Shown in pieces: positions 50,264 through 61,040 of a DNA stretch of 64,000 bases. Position 1 is the first letter of the stretch. Each line of letters starts with the position of its first letter. The DNA is from Eutreptiella sp. 'Long Island Sound 2002' (taxonomy: Eukaryota > Euglenozoa > Euglenophyceae > Eutreptiales > Eutreptiaceae). The notes under the pieces are model-generated. The model was not told the DNA's origin and did no database searches. It saw only the letters and a program-made list of their open reading frames with translations. Where the stretch lies: contig OZ038381.1 in NCBI GenBank assembly GCA_964036045.1, positions 101,995,367 to 102,059,366 on the forward strand, written 5' to 3'. A program made the translations under genes and the position numbers.

Positions 50264-52801
50264 ATGGACACCAAGGACACTGCTGAGAAGACAGTGCCCT
50301 CGGTGGCACCAGCAAAGCCGACACCGAGGCCCAGACCTGGTGAACCTGAACCTGAGGACCCTGCACCTTCAGTGCCCTTAAGTGGGCTTGGGGACGATTC
50401 CCTGGAGGGGTTCAAAGCTGCCTTCACTCGGCTTTCCGTGAGAGGACCTGAAGGCAAAGAGAAGGAGGAGGAAAAGGAAGCAGTGGATATGGGAGCCGAA
50501 GAGGAAGACCCTGGAGATGAACACGGACCACGCGATGAGGTACCCTTCGATGACAAACCTGCTGAGAGCGCGCCGAGCGCCTCTGATCACCCTGCAGTAT
50601 CCTCTCCAACAAGCACTACACACAAAGCCACACATGCAGCGACATCCTCGCCAACAACCACTCCACCTATGGCTGAGGGTCTAGGCTTCACTGGTATGCC
50701 TTGGCCCACCTATGGTGTGACTGCAGCCGCGACTGCGCCACCTATGGCGACTGCAGTCAGCGAACCAGTGGCATCCCGCTCCACCTACACCGGGTTTCGC
50801 GAGTCTATGCAACGTCGCTACAAGGATGACTATCACAGACCCGCTACGGGTGTGTGCATGACCGGTATACCTGGCTATGCAGCGCCCGAGACTGGCTATA
50901 GCATGCCAGCACCTGGCTTTACCTCTCTGAGTGGCCTACAAGGCCCTGAGTCGTGTGGGGGAAGGAGCAGAGGATCAGGAAGATCCTCAAACAAGTCCCT
51001 GACGCGGTCGGAGATACGACAAGCTCTTCGAGGAGCCACTGCAGACCTAGTGGGCGATCTGGATCGAGAAATGAGGGCCAAATTAGAGCCCCTGATTACT
51101 CCCCAAGGGTCACCTGGAACCAAGGGAGCTTCACCACATCGTCTACAAGCCAACCATCTGGTGGCGGGACTGACTCACACCCCGGGAGGCGTGAGGAGCC
51201 GACCTATGCCGACCCCTGCTGTAATACCAAGGGGTCCCTTTGAACAAAGAACCGCCCAGCCGCCCTACAGCCATGTGGGGAACACCACCTGAGCCAAGCT
51301 GGACCAATTGGGACTGACAGTCCTAAGGGCTATGGTTGATGTTGAGCCCTACGGCTCCAGTGACTTCGGCGGTGATCCTTCTGATGATGAGCCGCCATCT
51401 CTGACGTCTGCTGCACCCTCTGAGGACAATGACCCTGAGACCTCCGAGAACCCGAGTGGCAAGAAGAAAAAGAAAAAGAGGAAGACGAGGCGCCACGAAA
51501 GACGCAGGTCCAAGGAGGCTAAGGCCATCGCCACCACCAAGACTGTGGTGAACTTGCCTGAGGGCACCGGGAAGGACCTCAGCGAGTTAGCTGAGAATTT
51601 TGGGCGGTTCCTGAGGTTGACCGGCCAAACCCACGCTAGTGGTCCGGTGAAGTGCGATCTCCTCCTGCAGTGTTGCAAGACCAAGTACCTGGAGAAGCCG
51701 GTCAAGCAGATCGTGATGAAGTCCGCCACCTTCGCCGAGGTGTTGGTTGCCCTAGAGAGGCAGTACCCTTGCAATGAGACCAACCCCTCCATCCGGACCG
51801 AGATCCAGAACCTGGCTGTGATGCCCAACAGCCCCAAGGCGGCCCGGATTTATGAGTTGCTGGCCGACTTGGACATTGGGTAGGGCAACTGACGCCCGGT
51901 TCTTATGGCAGCGACGAGCTGCTATTCTGGTTGGTTGGCCAAAATCCCACGAGACGTGTGGGATGAATGCCGGGCAACGGCGGAGCGCAAGGCAAGAATC
52001 CTCACCTATGAGGACTTGTCTGTGCTGCTTTTGGAGCTGGTGTTGGAGAAAGAAAGCGACCAGCACCTGAATGCCTACAGCCCTGGAGGAGGCGGCTCTG
52101 GAAGCCATGGCCGGGGGTACCAGGGACCCCAACCTGGACAGGGGACTACCCCCAAAAATGCTCGCATTATGAGCAATGTCCAGGAGCTCTTTTGGATTGA
52201 TGCCAGAGATGAGCAGGGCTGCCTGCTTCATGCCCCTGATTGCGACCAGCGGAACGGTTTCGCGGTCCAGGGGAAGAAGCAGGAGACCAACACAGGCTGC
52301 AAAGCCAAGCTGCCGGACCACCAGAGGTGCACCATCACCTGCGCGTTCTGTGGTGAGAGGAAGCAGTACAAAGACGAGTGTCACCACCAGCAACACCTCT
52401 CGGCGAAGCTCAAGAACGAGAACGCCAGTGGCAAGGGCAGCGGCAAGGGCAACGCCGACCAGGACGGTGGCAAGGGCAAGTCCAAGGGCGGTGGCAAAGG
52501 GCAAGAGAAGGGCAGAGATGGACGACGAGGCTCTGACCGCAAGCCTGATAAGGACAAGAACGCTGAGAAGTCCGGAGAGGACCTCAATCCTACACCAGGG
52601 GGGAACTCTGAGCCCTCTGGTGGGCAGTTGAATCCGGGGCCTACGACCCGTTCCCAGACGCAAGCCCAACAAGAACAAGGGACTAAGCGTGCCAACGAAG
52701 ATGGGGACCAGTCTAACGCCCGCAAACGTTCCCGTCTCATGCATATGGCGCGGAAACAGCAGAAGGAGGGGTTCAAAGTGACCTGCCCCGCGGAGTTCTG
52801 A
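50264..52801 (+). pseudogene. Family C gag with three nonsense sites
   Basis: One frame runs from the ATG at 50264 (MDTKDTAEKTVPSVAP) to the TGA at 52799, with a TGA at 51290 and two stops near 51881-51892 inside. The N-terminal part is Pro/Glu/Ser-rich. A basic stretch (KKKKKKRKTRRHERRR, about 51460-51510) precedes the capsid-like region (51540-52070), clearly homologous to family A. The knuckle reads CAFCGERKQYKDEC, where the His expected at position 9 is Gln, so zinc binding is probably impaired. A Gly/Lys-rich tail (GKGSGKGN) follows. Without the stops it would be an 845-residue Gag. Confidence 0.75.
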
Positions 52802-53618
52802 CAGGGACGCTCTGGGGGATCTACAGACCTGGTGTTCTGGGTACGTATCCGTCTTGGGAGACGAGAATATGTGGGGGTACTGGATACTGGGGCTACTATA
52901 CCTATGGTGGCAAAAAATATTTTACCTCGTGGGGACCTGAAGAACATCATGCCTACCGCAGCCATTCGCATGGGGGATGGTCATGTGGTGCACAGTTGTG
53001 GGGACTGCGAGGTAGACGTGCCTATGGGATCAAGGTGCATTGCCCGTCGGTTCGGCGTGATGGACACCGAAGCCTTCAACTTCGTACTGAGGACCAACTT
53101 CTTCGTCGAGCACTCCCAGGTTCTATCCCTCACGCTGCAAGCACCCTATGTCCTCCAAGTGGACCACGGGGACGGAGGGGAATCTGTACCACTGGAGCAG
53201 TCTGAATACGCGTCAAGCTACCTGAGGGTATGCAAGAAGGAGCCCTCCACCATGATGGTCGCCTCCAAAACTGAGGACTATCAGCTCCTTGGGGATGTCC
53301 TAGACCAAGGTCTGAAGGAGTTCGGATACTCCTTGGAAGACCTGAACATGGAGCTATTCGCCAGCGACAAGCAACATGTCTTGGGCCTCTACTGCAGCAA
53401 GGGGAAAAATTGCTGCTACAAACTTTACTGGCCCTCTTTCGTGATGGTCTACGGGAACCCCAGATTCAGTGAACTGGGGAAGGTCTTGACCAAGGTGGCC
53501 CTGGAACATTACCGTATGGGCCTGCGTTCCCCCGATAGGGGAGCCCATTAAAGAAAGGTCCTACCAGGACCGGCCCCTGCTGTGCCCCTTCCGCCTGTAA
53601 CCCCTGCTGACTTGCTCC
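52802..53618 (+). pseudogene. Family C protease and truncated methyltransferase-like segment
   Basis: The gag frame continues after the single TGA at 52799. The protease active site is intact (GVLDTGATIPMVAKN, about 52877) and the second half (FNFVLRTNFF) follows. From about 53330 comes the methyltransferase-like segment: MELFASDKQH, then YGNPRFSELGKVLTKVALE (NPRF where family B has NPPF). The frame ends at 53549-53551 and family C sequence stops at 53618, where the LTR of family D begins. RT, RNase H and integrase are absent from the window. Confidence 0.75.
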
Positions 53619-54698
53619 TGATCAACGATTGCATTTATCAAAATCCAGGGTCCAAAAACCAAAAATATAGAAAATCCAATCCTCCTTCAACCCTAAACAG
53701 CAATCAGATCCCACAAATACAGCAATAACCCGATCCACAATCCAATCCACACTGCGGGCTTCCGTTCAGCACACCAGTCGTCCCACGGTGGCGGGCATGT
53801 ACAAGAATTGCACCAAAGAGGAAAGCCCTGAAATTGGCATATGAACGCAATATGAACAAATGTGAGGAAGGATAGTAACATACACAATCACTGCCATGTA
53901 CCCTTCGTTCCTTGGACTCAAGACCTCCCCTTGACTCACCACTGTGACGCCTTGAACCAGGTCCAAGTGCATGGCTAAGTTACATGTGTCACAAGTCACT
54001 ACATAAACCCCAAAAATGTGTTCACTCCCAAGCCTATAAATCCTAGCCCAATAGGGGAGGTGGCGTGTCATGGCCTGGAGTGGCACTCAGGACCATGCCC
54101 TACCCTGACATAAACTTGGTTGGACTTGGGGTCCAATGGGCTTGGAGAAATGCACCATGAAGATGACCTCACAACATGGCAAAATCAGGCAAATCACACC
54201 ATAATGCCCAAAATTCAATTATATACTCAAAAGTGCATACGGCAAATATTCAAATGCTCCATGCATGCGTCAAACCGGAAAATAGTATACAAGGGTGATA
54301 TAGAACAAAGGTCCATGCCCAAGAATATTCCATCATTGGCTCCGAAACCCCTCGGGTTATATGCATGACATGCTTCACAAGTCAGCTCATGAGTTTGAGA
54401 CCTAATTTTGTGAGGCCTCGTGTGCCAAGCCAAAGTGACCATGTGATCCGGCATATAGTGAGGTACAACACCGAAGCACATGCCAACATAGAAGCAACAT
54501 ACCATAGTTCACGAATCTCTAGGCACTTTACTGTTAGCCGACCAGTTGAGCACATAAAACACAAAAATGAGCATAAAATGAGGTCAAAAACATGCAAATA
54601 ATGCCAAATTCAAGATAATTACAATAGTATATAACTTCGCTCACCCATGGTGTCAACCTATGACTCAAGACACAATTGCTTGGGACCATTTGCATACA
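53619..54698 (-). repeat. Family D 3' LTR (predicted)
   Basis: Read on the minus strand, TGTATGCAAATGG...GTTGATCA is preceded by the purine tract AAGTGGGGGGAT (54699-54710) and lies downstream of a minus-strand pol. The left edge coincides with the sudden end of family C. No second copy is in the window, so the ends rest on TG...CA and the tract only. Confidence 0.5.
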
Positions 54699-56472
54699 AT
54701 CCCCCCACTTAGATCTCCATATGGACGCATAAGGACACCTTCGAACCTCCTCCCAACACGCACCATGAAAATGAGAAAATTGATATTGGCGCTTGTGGGT
54801 CGCTCCGTAATCCCTCCCACATGCACTATATGAGCGGTAGACTTAATCTAGCGCTATCGAGTTCACCATTGTGACATGGGCAAAGCCCTTGCCACGTATG
54901 ACTCCATATATCTTCCTACAAACGGAGATAGAAAACATGGGCGTGAGCATATCGAAGCACATACCATGCATATAACACATACCCTCAAAAATGGCTCCCA
55001 CCATGATATGCCATGACCCTCCATGGACATAACTTCACGTTAAAAATACGTAGGAACCCAAGGAAAGTTGCTATGCAACCCCAACACTCATGCGGTACAC
55101 TCGAAAGTCGCATTCAAATATTCAGTTGCACGGTCCAAGAGTTATATATCGCTTTCTACCCTCTTGACCATTATCCCTTGCTCTACCGGGACTGTGTACA
55201 CACAAAAGGCGTTTGATGCTCCCTAAATTAAGATGAGACCGATACGGTTCCAACCCGATTCTCGAGATTGAGACTACTCGCGGTGAGCCGGAGATATGAC
55301 CTTTTAAAGTGGCCTCACGAATCAACTTTGTTTCGCCTATATCTCCAAGCAAGACCAAGGTCAGAACAAAAGGAAGGTTGATTCGTGATCGGGGAAAAAT
55401 GTCGGACCACGTGAGATTCGTCATATCAAGTGCGGCGATGTCGAAGTCGAAAATCCGATTCTGGAAGTCTGAAAAAATCAGATTAATTTTGCGAGTGTAT
55501 AATCTGAAAATTGCTGAAGCAACGAACCCTTTACTGATGAAATCTGACCCTTCATCGGGGTTTCCGCCAAAATATCTGTAAATAACAGTTAACCATTCGG
55601 TTACCGCAAAATCGCGAGCCAACTGACAGTCGCCGATACATTGACCATCAGAACGGAAGGCTGAAAAGTTACGGAAACATTATGATAAAAAAACCCTGTT
55701 GATTCCTGATATTATGATATATAAATCTCCGCTGGCGGCGCCTCGGTACTGAATATGGCCGCTCAAAGCCGGAATGGCCAAACCTATCACACTATCACAT
55801 CGGGTTAGGTCAGGTGGATGGGAGAGTATGATATCAGCCAATGGCGGCTTGCCGGCACATAGATACACACCCCAAGTGACCCCAAGATGGCCACGGGGGT
55901 CCGAACCGGCTTCAACCCCCTTCTCAGAGCGTTGTTACCGCTCCGAAGTCATTGAAGAGAGGACGGGAGGACCCCAATGGGGTCCAACCCCCCCCCCCCA
56001 TGTCCCAAGGACACATGGAGGCCCCACACACGTCGTAGGCGTCCCCCAAGCCCCAAGGGAGGGGTGAGGACACTGAAAATCGGTGCCCTACGCCATATCC
56101 GGTCTCCTCTCGATCTACAACATGGACCAAGGGGATCAAAGATAGAGAAACGTCGTCGGTCGACCTAAATAAGTATACCACAATGAAATATATATGTGGA
56201 GATCGAGTGAAGGGGGTATATGGCCAATCAAGGCCGAAAAATCCCCGGATGAACGCCCTCACCCGTCTCCCAAGCACAAAAACAAACAAAATGCCAAGGG
56301 GGATCCATTACGGTGCTACAGCAGCCACCAAATGGACCAACACGTCCTTGACATCCAAAGAAATGTTCTTTTTCTTCAGATAGTCCATCCAGACCGTGGT
56401 GTACCTCGGCACAAAGCTGTCCGGAGGCTCCCACAAATCCCTGGATGCGGCGAATCCCTTCCAACGGACTTA
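54699..56472 (-). other. Family D 3' untranslated region
   Basis: Between pol and the predicted LTR lie about 1.8 kb. The first 250 bases after pol still look coding in another minus-strand frame (LEGIRRIQGFVGASGQLC, about 56464-56228), so the C terminus of Pol may be frameshifted. A run of eleven C (about 55989-55999) and otherwise AT-rich sequence follow; no gene is seen. Confidence 0.45.
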
Positions 56473-59400
56473 CTAAAGCCTTCCCCCAGGCGTCCCCGGG
56501 TCCGGCTTGTCCGCCAGGATCCTTTCGGCGGTGAAGTCGTCGTCCTCACCCTCGTCGTCCGAGTCCACATCGCCAGCCGTGAACTCCAAGGTGACGGGAC
56601 GTCCGCTGGGGTCTGGTGCTCCGGGACGAAGCTGGGTATGGTCGCGGTCCAGGATCTTGTTATCCCCCACACGAACCGCATACACATCCTGCCCGAACTT
56701 CCGGACGATTACCCCCGGCACATACCAAGATGCCTGCCGATGCCTGGACAGGACATCCTTGTGGTGCCGCTCCACCCACACGGTGTCTTGGAGAGCATAC
56801 TTCTGGACTTTTTCCTGCTTGAAGTACTTGGCCCTCTTGTCATGCTCGTCCTGAAGTGCCTTGCACACCTTGGCCGCCGTGTCGTCCGCCTCAGCCATCA
56901 TAGCGTTCGCATCCCGGGCCACTTTGCCATGGTTCAACCACGGGAGAGTGCGTGACACTCGATCCCGCAGGAACAGGATGCGATGGGGCGAAAGTCCAGT
57001 GGGTCCCGGAAGGTCGTGATACGCTTGGAGTACCCTCCACAGCGAATTGTACCAATTCCGGCCCGGTTCGTCGACGTGCAGCTGGCGGAACTTCTTGAAC
57101 ATCTGCCGCCCGGCCACCTCAGCCCGGCCATTCGACCGGCTGTGGTATGCCACGGTCTTGGCGTGCCGAATCCCCATGTGCTCGCACATCGTCTTGAACC
57201 ATGTCCCCTCGAATTGACTGCCCCGATCGCTGCAGATGACAGCCGGGACATCAAAAATCGTCAGCCGATGCCTGATCATGGCATTAGCGACGGTCTTGGC
57301 CTGCAGCCCCACTCCATGCTTGTCCTTCTTGTCCTTCTTCTTGGACTTCTTGCCAGGGACCGCCACGATATACCCACTGTACCCATCCACCGCCAGAATG
57401 ACACAGTCGTAGGTCTCTCCTTCCACGGTGACCTCAGGCATGGCGAATACATCCATGGCCACGGACCGCATAGGGGCCTCCGGTATAGCCGTATACACCG
57501 GGTTGCCCGCTTTGGAGTGGTTGGGGCTCTTCGTGGCCCGACACACGGCGCAGTCGCTGCAGTACTTGTCCAGGAGGGCGTAGTACCCCGGTGGGAACTT
57601 GAAGCGCCACTCCAGGTCCTGCTGCATCCTGTCCCGACCCGGATGCATGAGCTGGGCGTTGTGCCAGTGGTCAATGAGCTCCTCCACTCGGTTCTTAGGG
57701 ACCAGTAGCTTGTTCTTGAGGAACAGTTTGTCCCCATCCTCGGTCAAGCCCTCAGGCCACTCATCGTCCGACGGGGCGCTCACGGCATTCCAGTACTTGC
57801 TCCAGTGCTCGGATGCCGCGTAGTCATCCGACCAGTCCTCTGTGAGCACCGACCTGACTAGCTCTACAGGGGCCACCATCCATTGCTCGAGGGTTTCCCC
57901 CCGAATAGCTTGGACGCGGGCACCCTGGAACTTGGCCAGGTCCGTACGGTTTGCCATCACCACAAAGCACTTGACCCCTTCTTGCTCCATGGCCTTCTCG
58001 ATCTCGATGATGCGCTTGGCCTCCTCGTTTTTCTCGGCGTCCCCATGGCTGGATATGTCCATCCAGGCCTTGCCCGCGGGGTAGGCCCATCGACTGAGGC
58101 AATCTGCCACAGTGTTGTCCTTCCCCCGGACGTATACGACGCTGAGGTCGAACTTGGCGAACGTTTCATGCCATCGGGCCCTCCTTGCCGCCGGTCCCGA
58201 GGGGGTGTCGACGTGCTCCTTGTGCCAGCTCTGCAAGGACTGATGGTCCGTGCAAACCACCACCGGTTGCAATCCGATGTGGCCAGACCACTTCCTGAGC
58301 GCACAAACAATGGCGTACGTCTCCTTCTCCCTCGCGGTCCAGGTGCGGCGTTGGCCCTCGGCCAGGATTGGACTCCAAAACGCCACGGGTACGTGCGACC
58401 CGTCGTCCCGGATCTGTTGGAGGACTTCCCCTACAGCATAGTCCGAGGCGTCCGTCCGTAGCACAAATCCCTTGTCCGGGTCCACCAGGAATAACCCCAG
58501 CTGCCCCAGGAGTCGCTCCTTCAGGCGGCTGAACGCATCCTCGGGCTCAGGGGTCCAGGCAAGCTTCTTCTTGCTCCCCTTCCGGCCATCGAACTTCCCG
58601 GCCTGCAGCATCTTGTGCAGCGGCCCCCAGAGTTCTGCATACATCCGGACATAGCCCGAATAGTAATTGCAGAACCCCATGAAGGACCGGAGTTCGCTGA
58701 TGGTCTGGGGCTTCTCCCAGTGGTGCAGGGACGCCAGTTTCCCAGGCATGGGACGGCGTTGCCCGTAACCAACCACGTGACCCGCGAACTCCACTTCCTT
58801 CACGAAGAGTGAGGATTTGGTGGGCTTGCACACCATGTTGTGCTTGTCCAACTCGCTGAGCACTCGGCGCAGATCCTTCTCATGCGCGTCGATGAGCTCG
58901 TCCTCAGTCATGTTCTCCGTGCCGGACCCGATGATGATGTCATCCACGAAGGGATCGGCACAGTCCCGGACAGGACCGAGTAGGTCCTCCATCATGCGCT
59001 GGAAAGCGGCGTTGCCATTCTTGGCGCCCATAGGCACCACTTTCCACTGCATGGGCCCCAGCGGCGTCGACATCGCTGTGCAGGGCCTGGAGTCCGGGTG
59101 TAGCGGCATCTGGTGATAACCGTGTTTCAGGTCTAACACCGTGAAGATCCGCTTTTTCTGTTGTTTTTGGAGGATGGATTCGATCAGGGGAAGCGAGTAC
59201 GAGTCGTGCTCGGTTTGCTCGTTCAAACCCCTGTAATCCACCACCAACCTCCACTCGCCCTTCTCATTCTTGGGCACGATGAAGGCTGGGCTGGCCCACT
59301 CGCTGTCTGAGGGTTCGATCCATCCTCGCTCAATGAACTCGGCCAACAACTTCTTCATGGCCTCGGCCCGATCGCCCTGAAGTTGGTACTCCCGATGACG

Positions 59401-59755
59401 ATAGATCTTGCGGTTCGGCTTCAGCTTGATCTTCGCTGTGCCAAACCTCCAACGATCTGGAGGGTTCTTGTTGGCGACGCCACTGAATAGCCGCGGATAG
59501 GCCTTGATCAGCCTCTCCTTCAGCTCGGCGACCTTCGGGTTCTCCTGGGCCTCTTCAGCCGCTTGCTGCGGTATAGGCCTCTTCCGGTTCCGAATCTGAC
59601 TTCTCCTCGTCCGATATGCCGTCTTCATCGTCGTCGGGTGCACTTCCCACCGATAATCTTCGGAAATTTGCGGCGTCGGGCTGGTTACTGTCGCTATCGG
59701 CCCCCATTCTTGGAAAATCCCACGTCGGCGGGTCCGACCCAACCGGACCATCGTA
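56473..59755 (-). CDS. Family D Pol: RT, RNase H, integrase
   Basis: The open frame gives about 1092 residues from 59751 to 56473. RT: WRLVVDYRGLNEQT, VLDLKHGYHQMPL, and the catalytic box FVDDI at about residue 267. RNase H: RTDASDYAVG (about 432), REKETYAI, CTDHQSLQSW. Integrase: a zinc-type region with CSDCAVC, then MDVFAMPE (about 765), CSDRGSQF (about 842) and GRAEVAG (about 878), the last two acids separated by 35 residues. No chromodomain is obvious; the tail is acidic. Near the upstream end a second frame (acidic, SDEEKSDSEPEEAY) overlaps and shifts into the main one near 59575, so the true N terminus lies upstream and may involve a frameshift. Protease is not in the window. Confidence 0.9.
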
Positions 59756-60774
59756 AGAAAAGTTTATAGTGGTTTCAACACTGTGTTTTTGTCTCTCCTG
59801 CTGCTTGCTGCTGGTGTAGGGTTTCCTGCTGCTTGTTTTGGAAGATGAAAAGCTTTTGTTTGCTGAAATACAGTAAATCCAGGATAGCCCAAGCCAGAGG
59901 TGTGCAAGGAGAAGAGAATCAGGATCAAAGCATGAAGGGCTGCAGTGTAAACAGTAAAAGATGAAAGGATATTCACAGAAACTGCAACTCACATTCACAC
60001 ACGCATTAAAAGGGAGGTCACGCGAAGTGCGCACGGTAAACCTTGTTTAGGCTACCCAGGGGCTCCTCGGTACGTTCTTTAAGAGGACCTGAGGAGTCCC
60101 TTAACGCTTGCTTGCTTGAAAGGGGCAGCTGATCCTTCAGCGCGTTTGCGGACAGTGTATTATAGGTCACACTGAGAACCGTATAATACGGGGAGTGTGG
60201 CTTGGTTCCTCCGCCGCAAACACCCCTTCATTTGCCTTTGTTTTACAGGTGGGCAGGTAGGGTGATTGGTGCAGCAGCATACCATTTTTTTCATGCCCTG
60301 CTAAACAAGGGCGCAGATCACACAAACAAATAACTCCCCTCTGCCTGTGGCAGGGCAGGGAGTCCGACTCCTTCGACATCTGCGCCGTGCACGCAAAGAG
60401 CACCTCTTCCCTCCAAGCCCTAGCAGGGGAAACATGTTGTGGCGTCCCCTGTTAGGCCACAGTTGCTTAGCAGCGCTGTGTTCTCTCGTCTTCTTCACAG
60501 GAGGGTCGCTAGGACCCACGACATGTTCTTCAACAACACCCAGTAGAGTGTTCGTGTAGGAGTGGTAGTCCTGAGTGGGGGCTTGAGCCAGTTGCACCAG
60601 TGCTCGCCCACCAGGATGGTGCCACTGTAGGGTGTGTAGGACCTGTAGTGCGTGTGTCACTGTCTCACCCGTTTCCTACAATTGTAGCAGGGTTGGTGGG
60701 CTGTGGCAGTGGTTAGGTCAGTGTTTTGGCCACTTAGCAAAACGGCGTTTTCATGCCTTCATAGCTTTTGGCCA
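59756..60774 (-). repeat. Family E 3' LTR
   Basis: It starts TGGCCAAAAGC after the purine tract CAGGGAGGGG (minus strand, 60775-60784) and ends AAACTTTTCT. Its middle aligns to 15700-16430 of family A. A predicted 5-bp duplication TCGTA (59751-59755) should recur right of the window. Confidence 0.6.
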
Positions 60775-61040
60775 CCCCTCCCTGTAGTAGACAGATAGGT
60801 AGGGAAAACAATACCTGGATTCGTACGCTGGGTATTCCCCAAAGGGTTTGCGCCAGCACGGAAATTGGGCGCTTAGGGGAGGGGAGACCCGGGGCGTACC
60901 CGGTGGCATCAATAAGCCAACCCTCCAGGTTTAGCAAGCGTGCAGACTTCGGTATAATTAGGACACCACTTCTGCGGCTTGCTCTCAGGACCTTAGGAAT
61001 AGCACACTCACACAAACGCTTTGGCAGGTAAGGGTAAGGT
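60775..61040 (-). other. Family E 3' untranslated region with polypurine tract
   Basis: The stretch between pol and the LTR holds GCGCCCAATTTC, which aligns to family A near 9328, and the purine tract at its end. No gene is seen. Confidence 0.55.

Larger units (their letters stand above)
53619..59755 (-). mobile_element. Family D Ty3/gypsy element, gag side missing
   Basis: The pol gene is long and intact, with a predicted 3' LTR on its downstream side. Upstream, the sequence ends at 59755 against the LTR end of family E, so gag and the 5' LTR must be elsewhere, most simply on the far side of E beyond the window. Confidence 0.6.
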
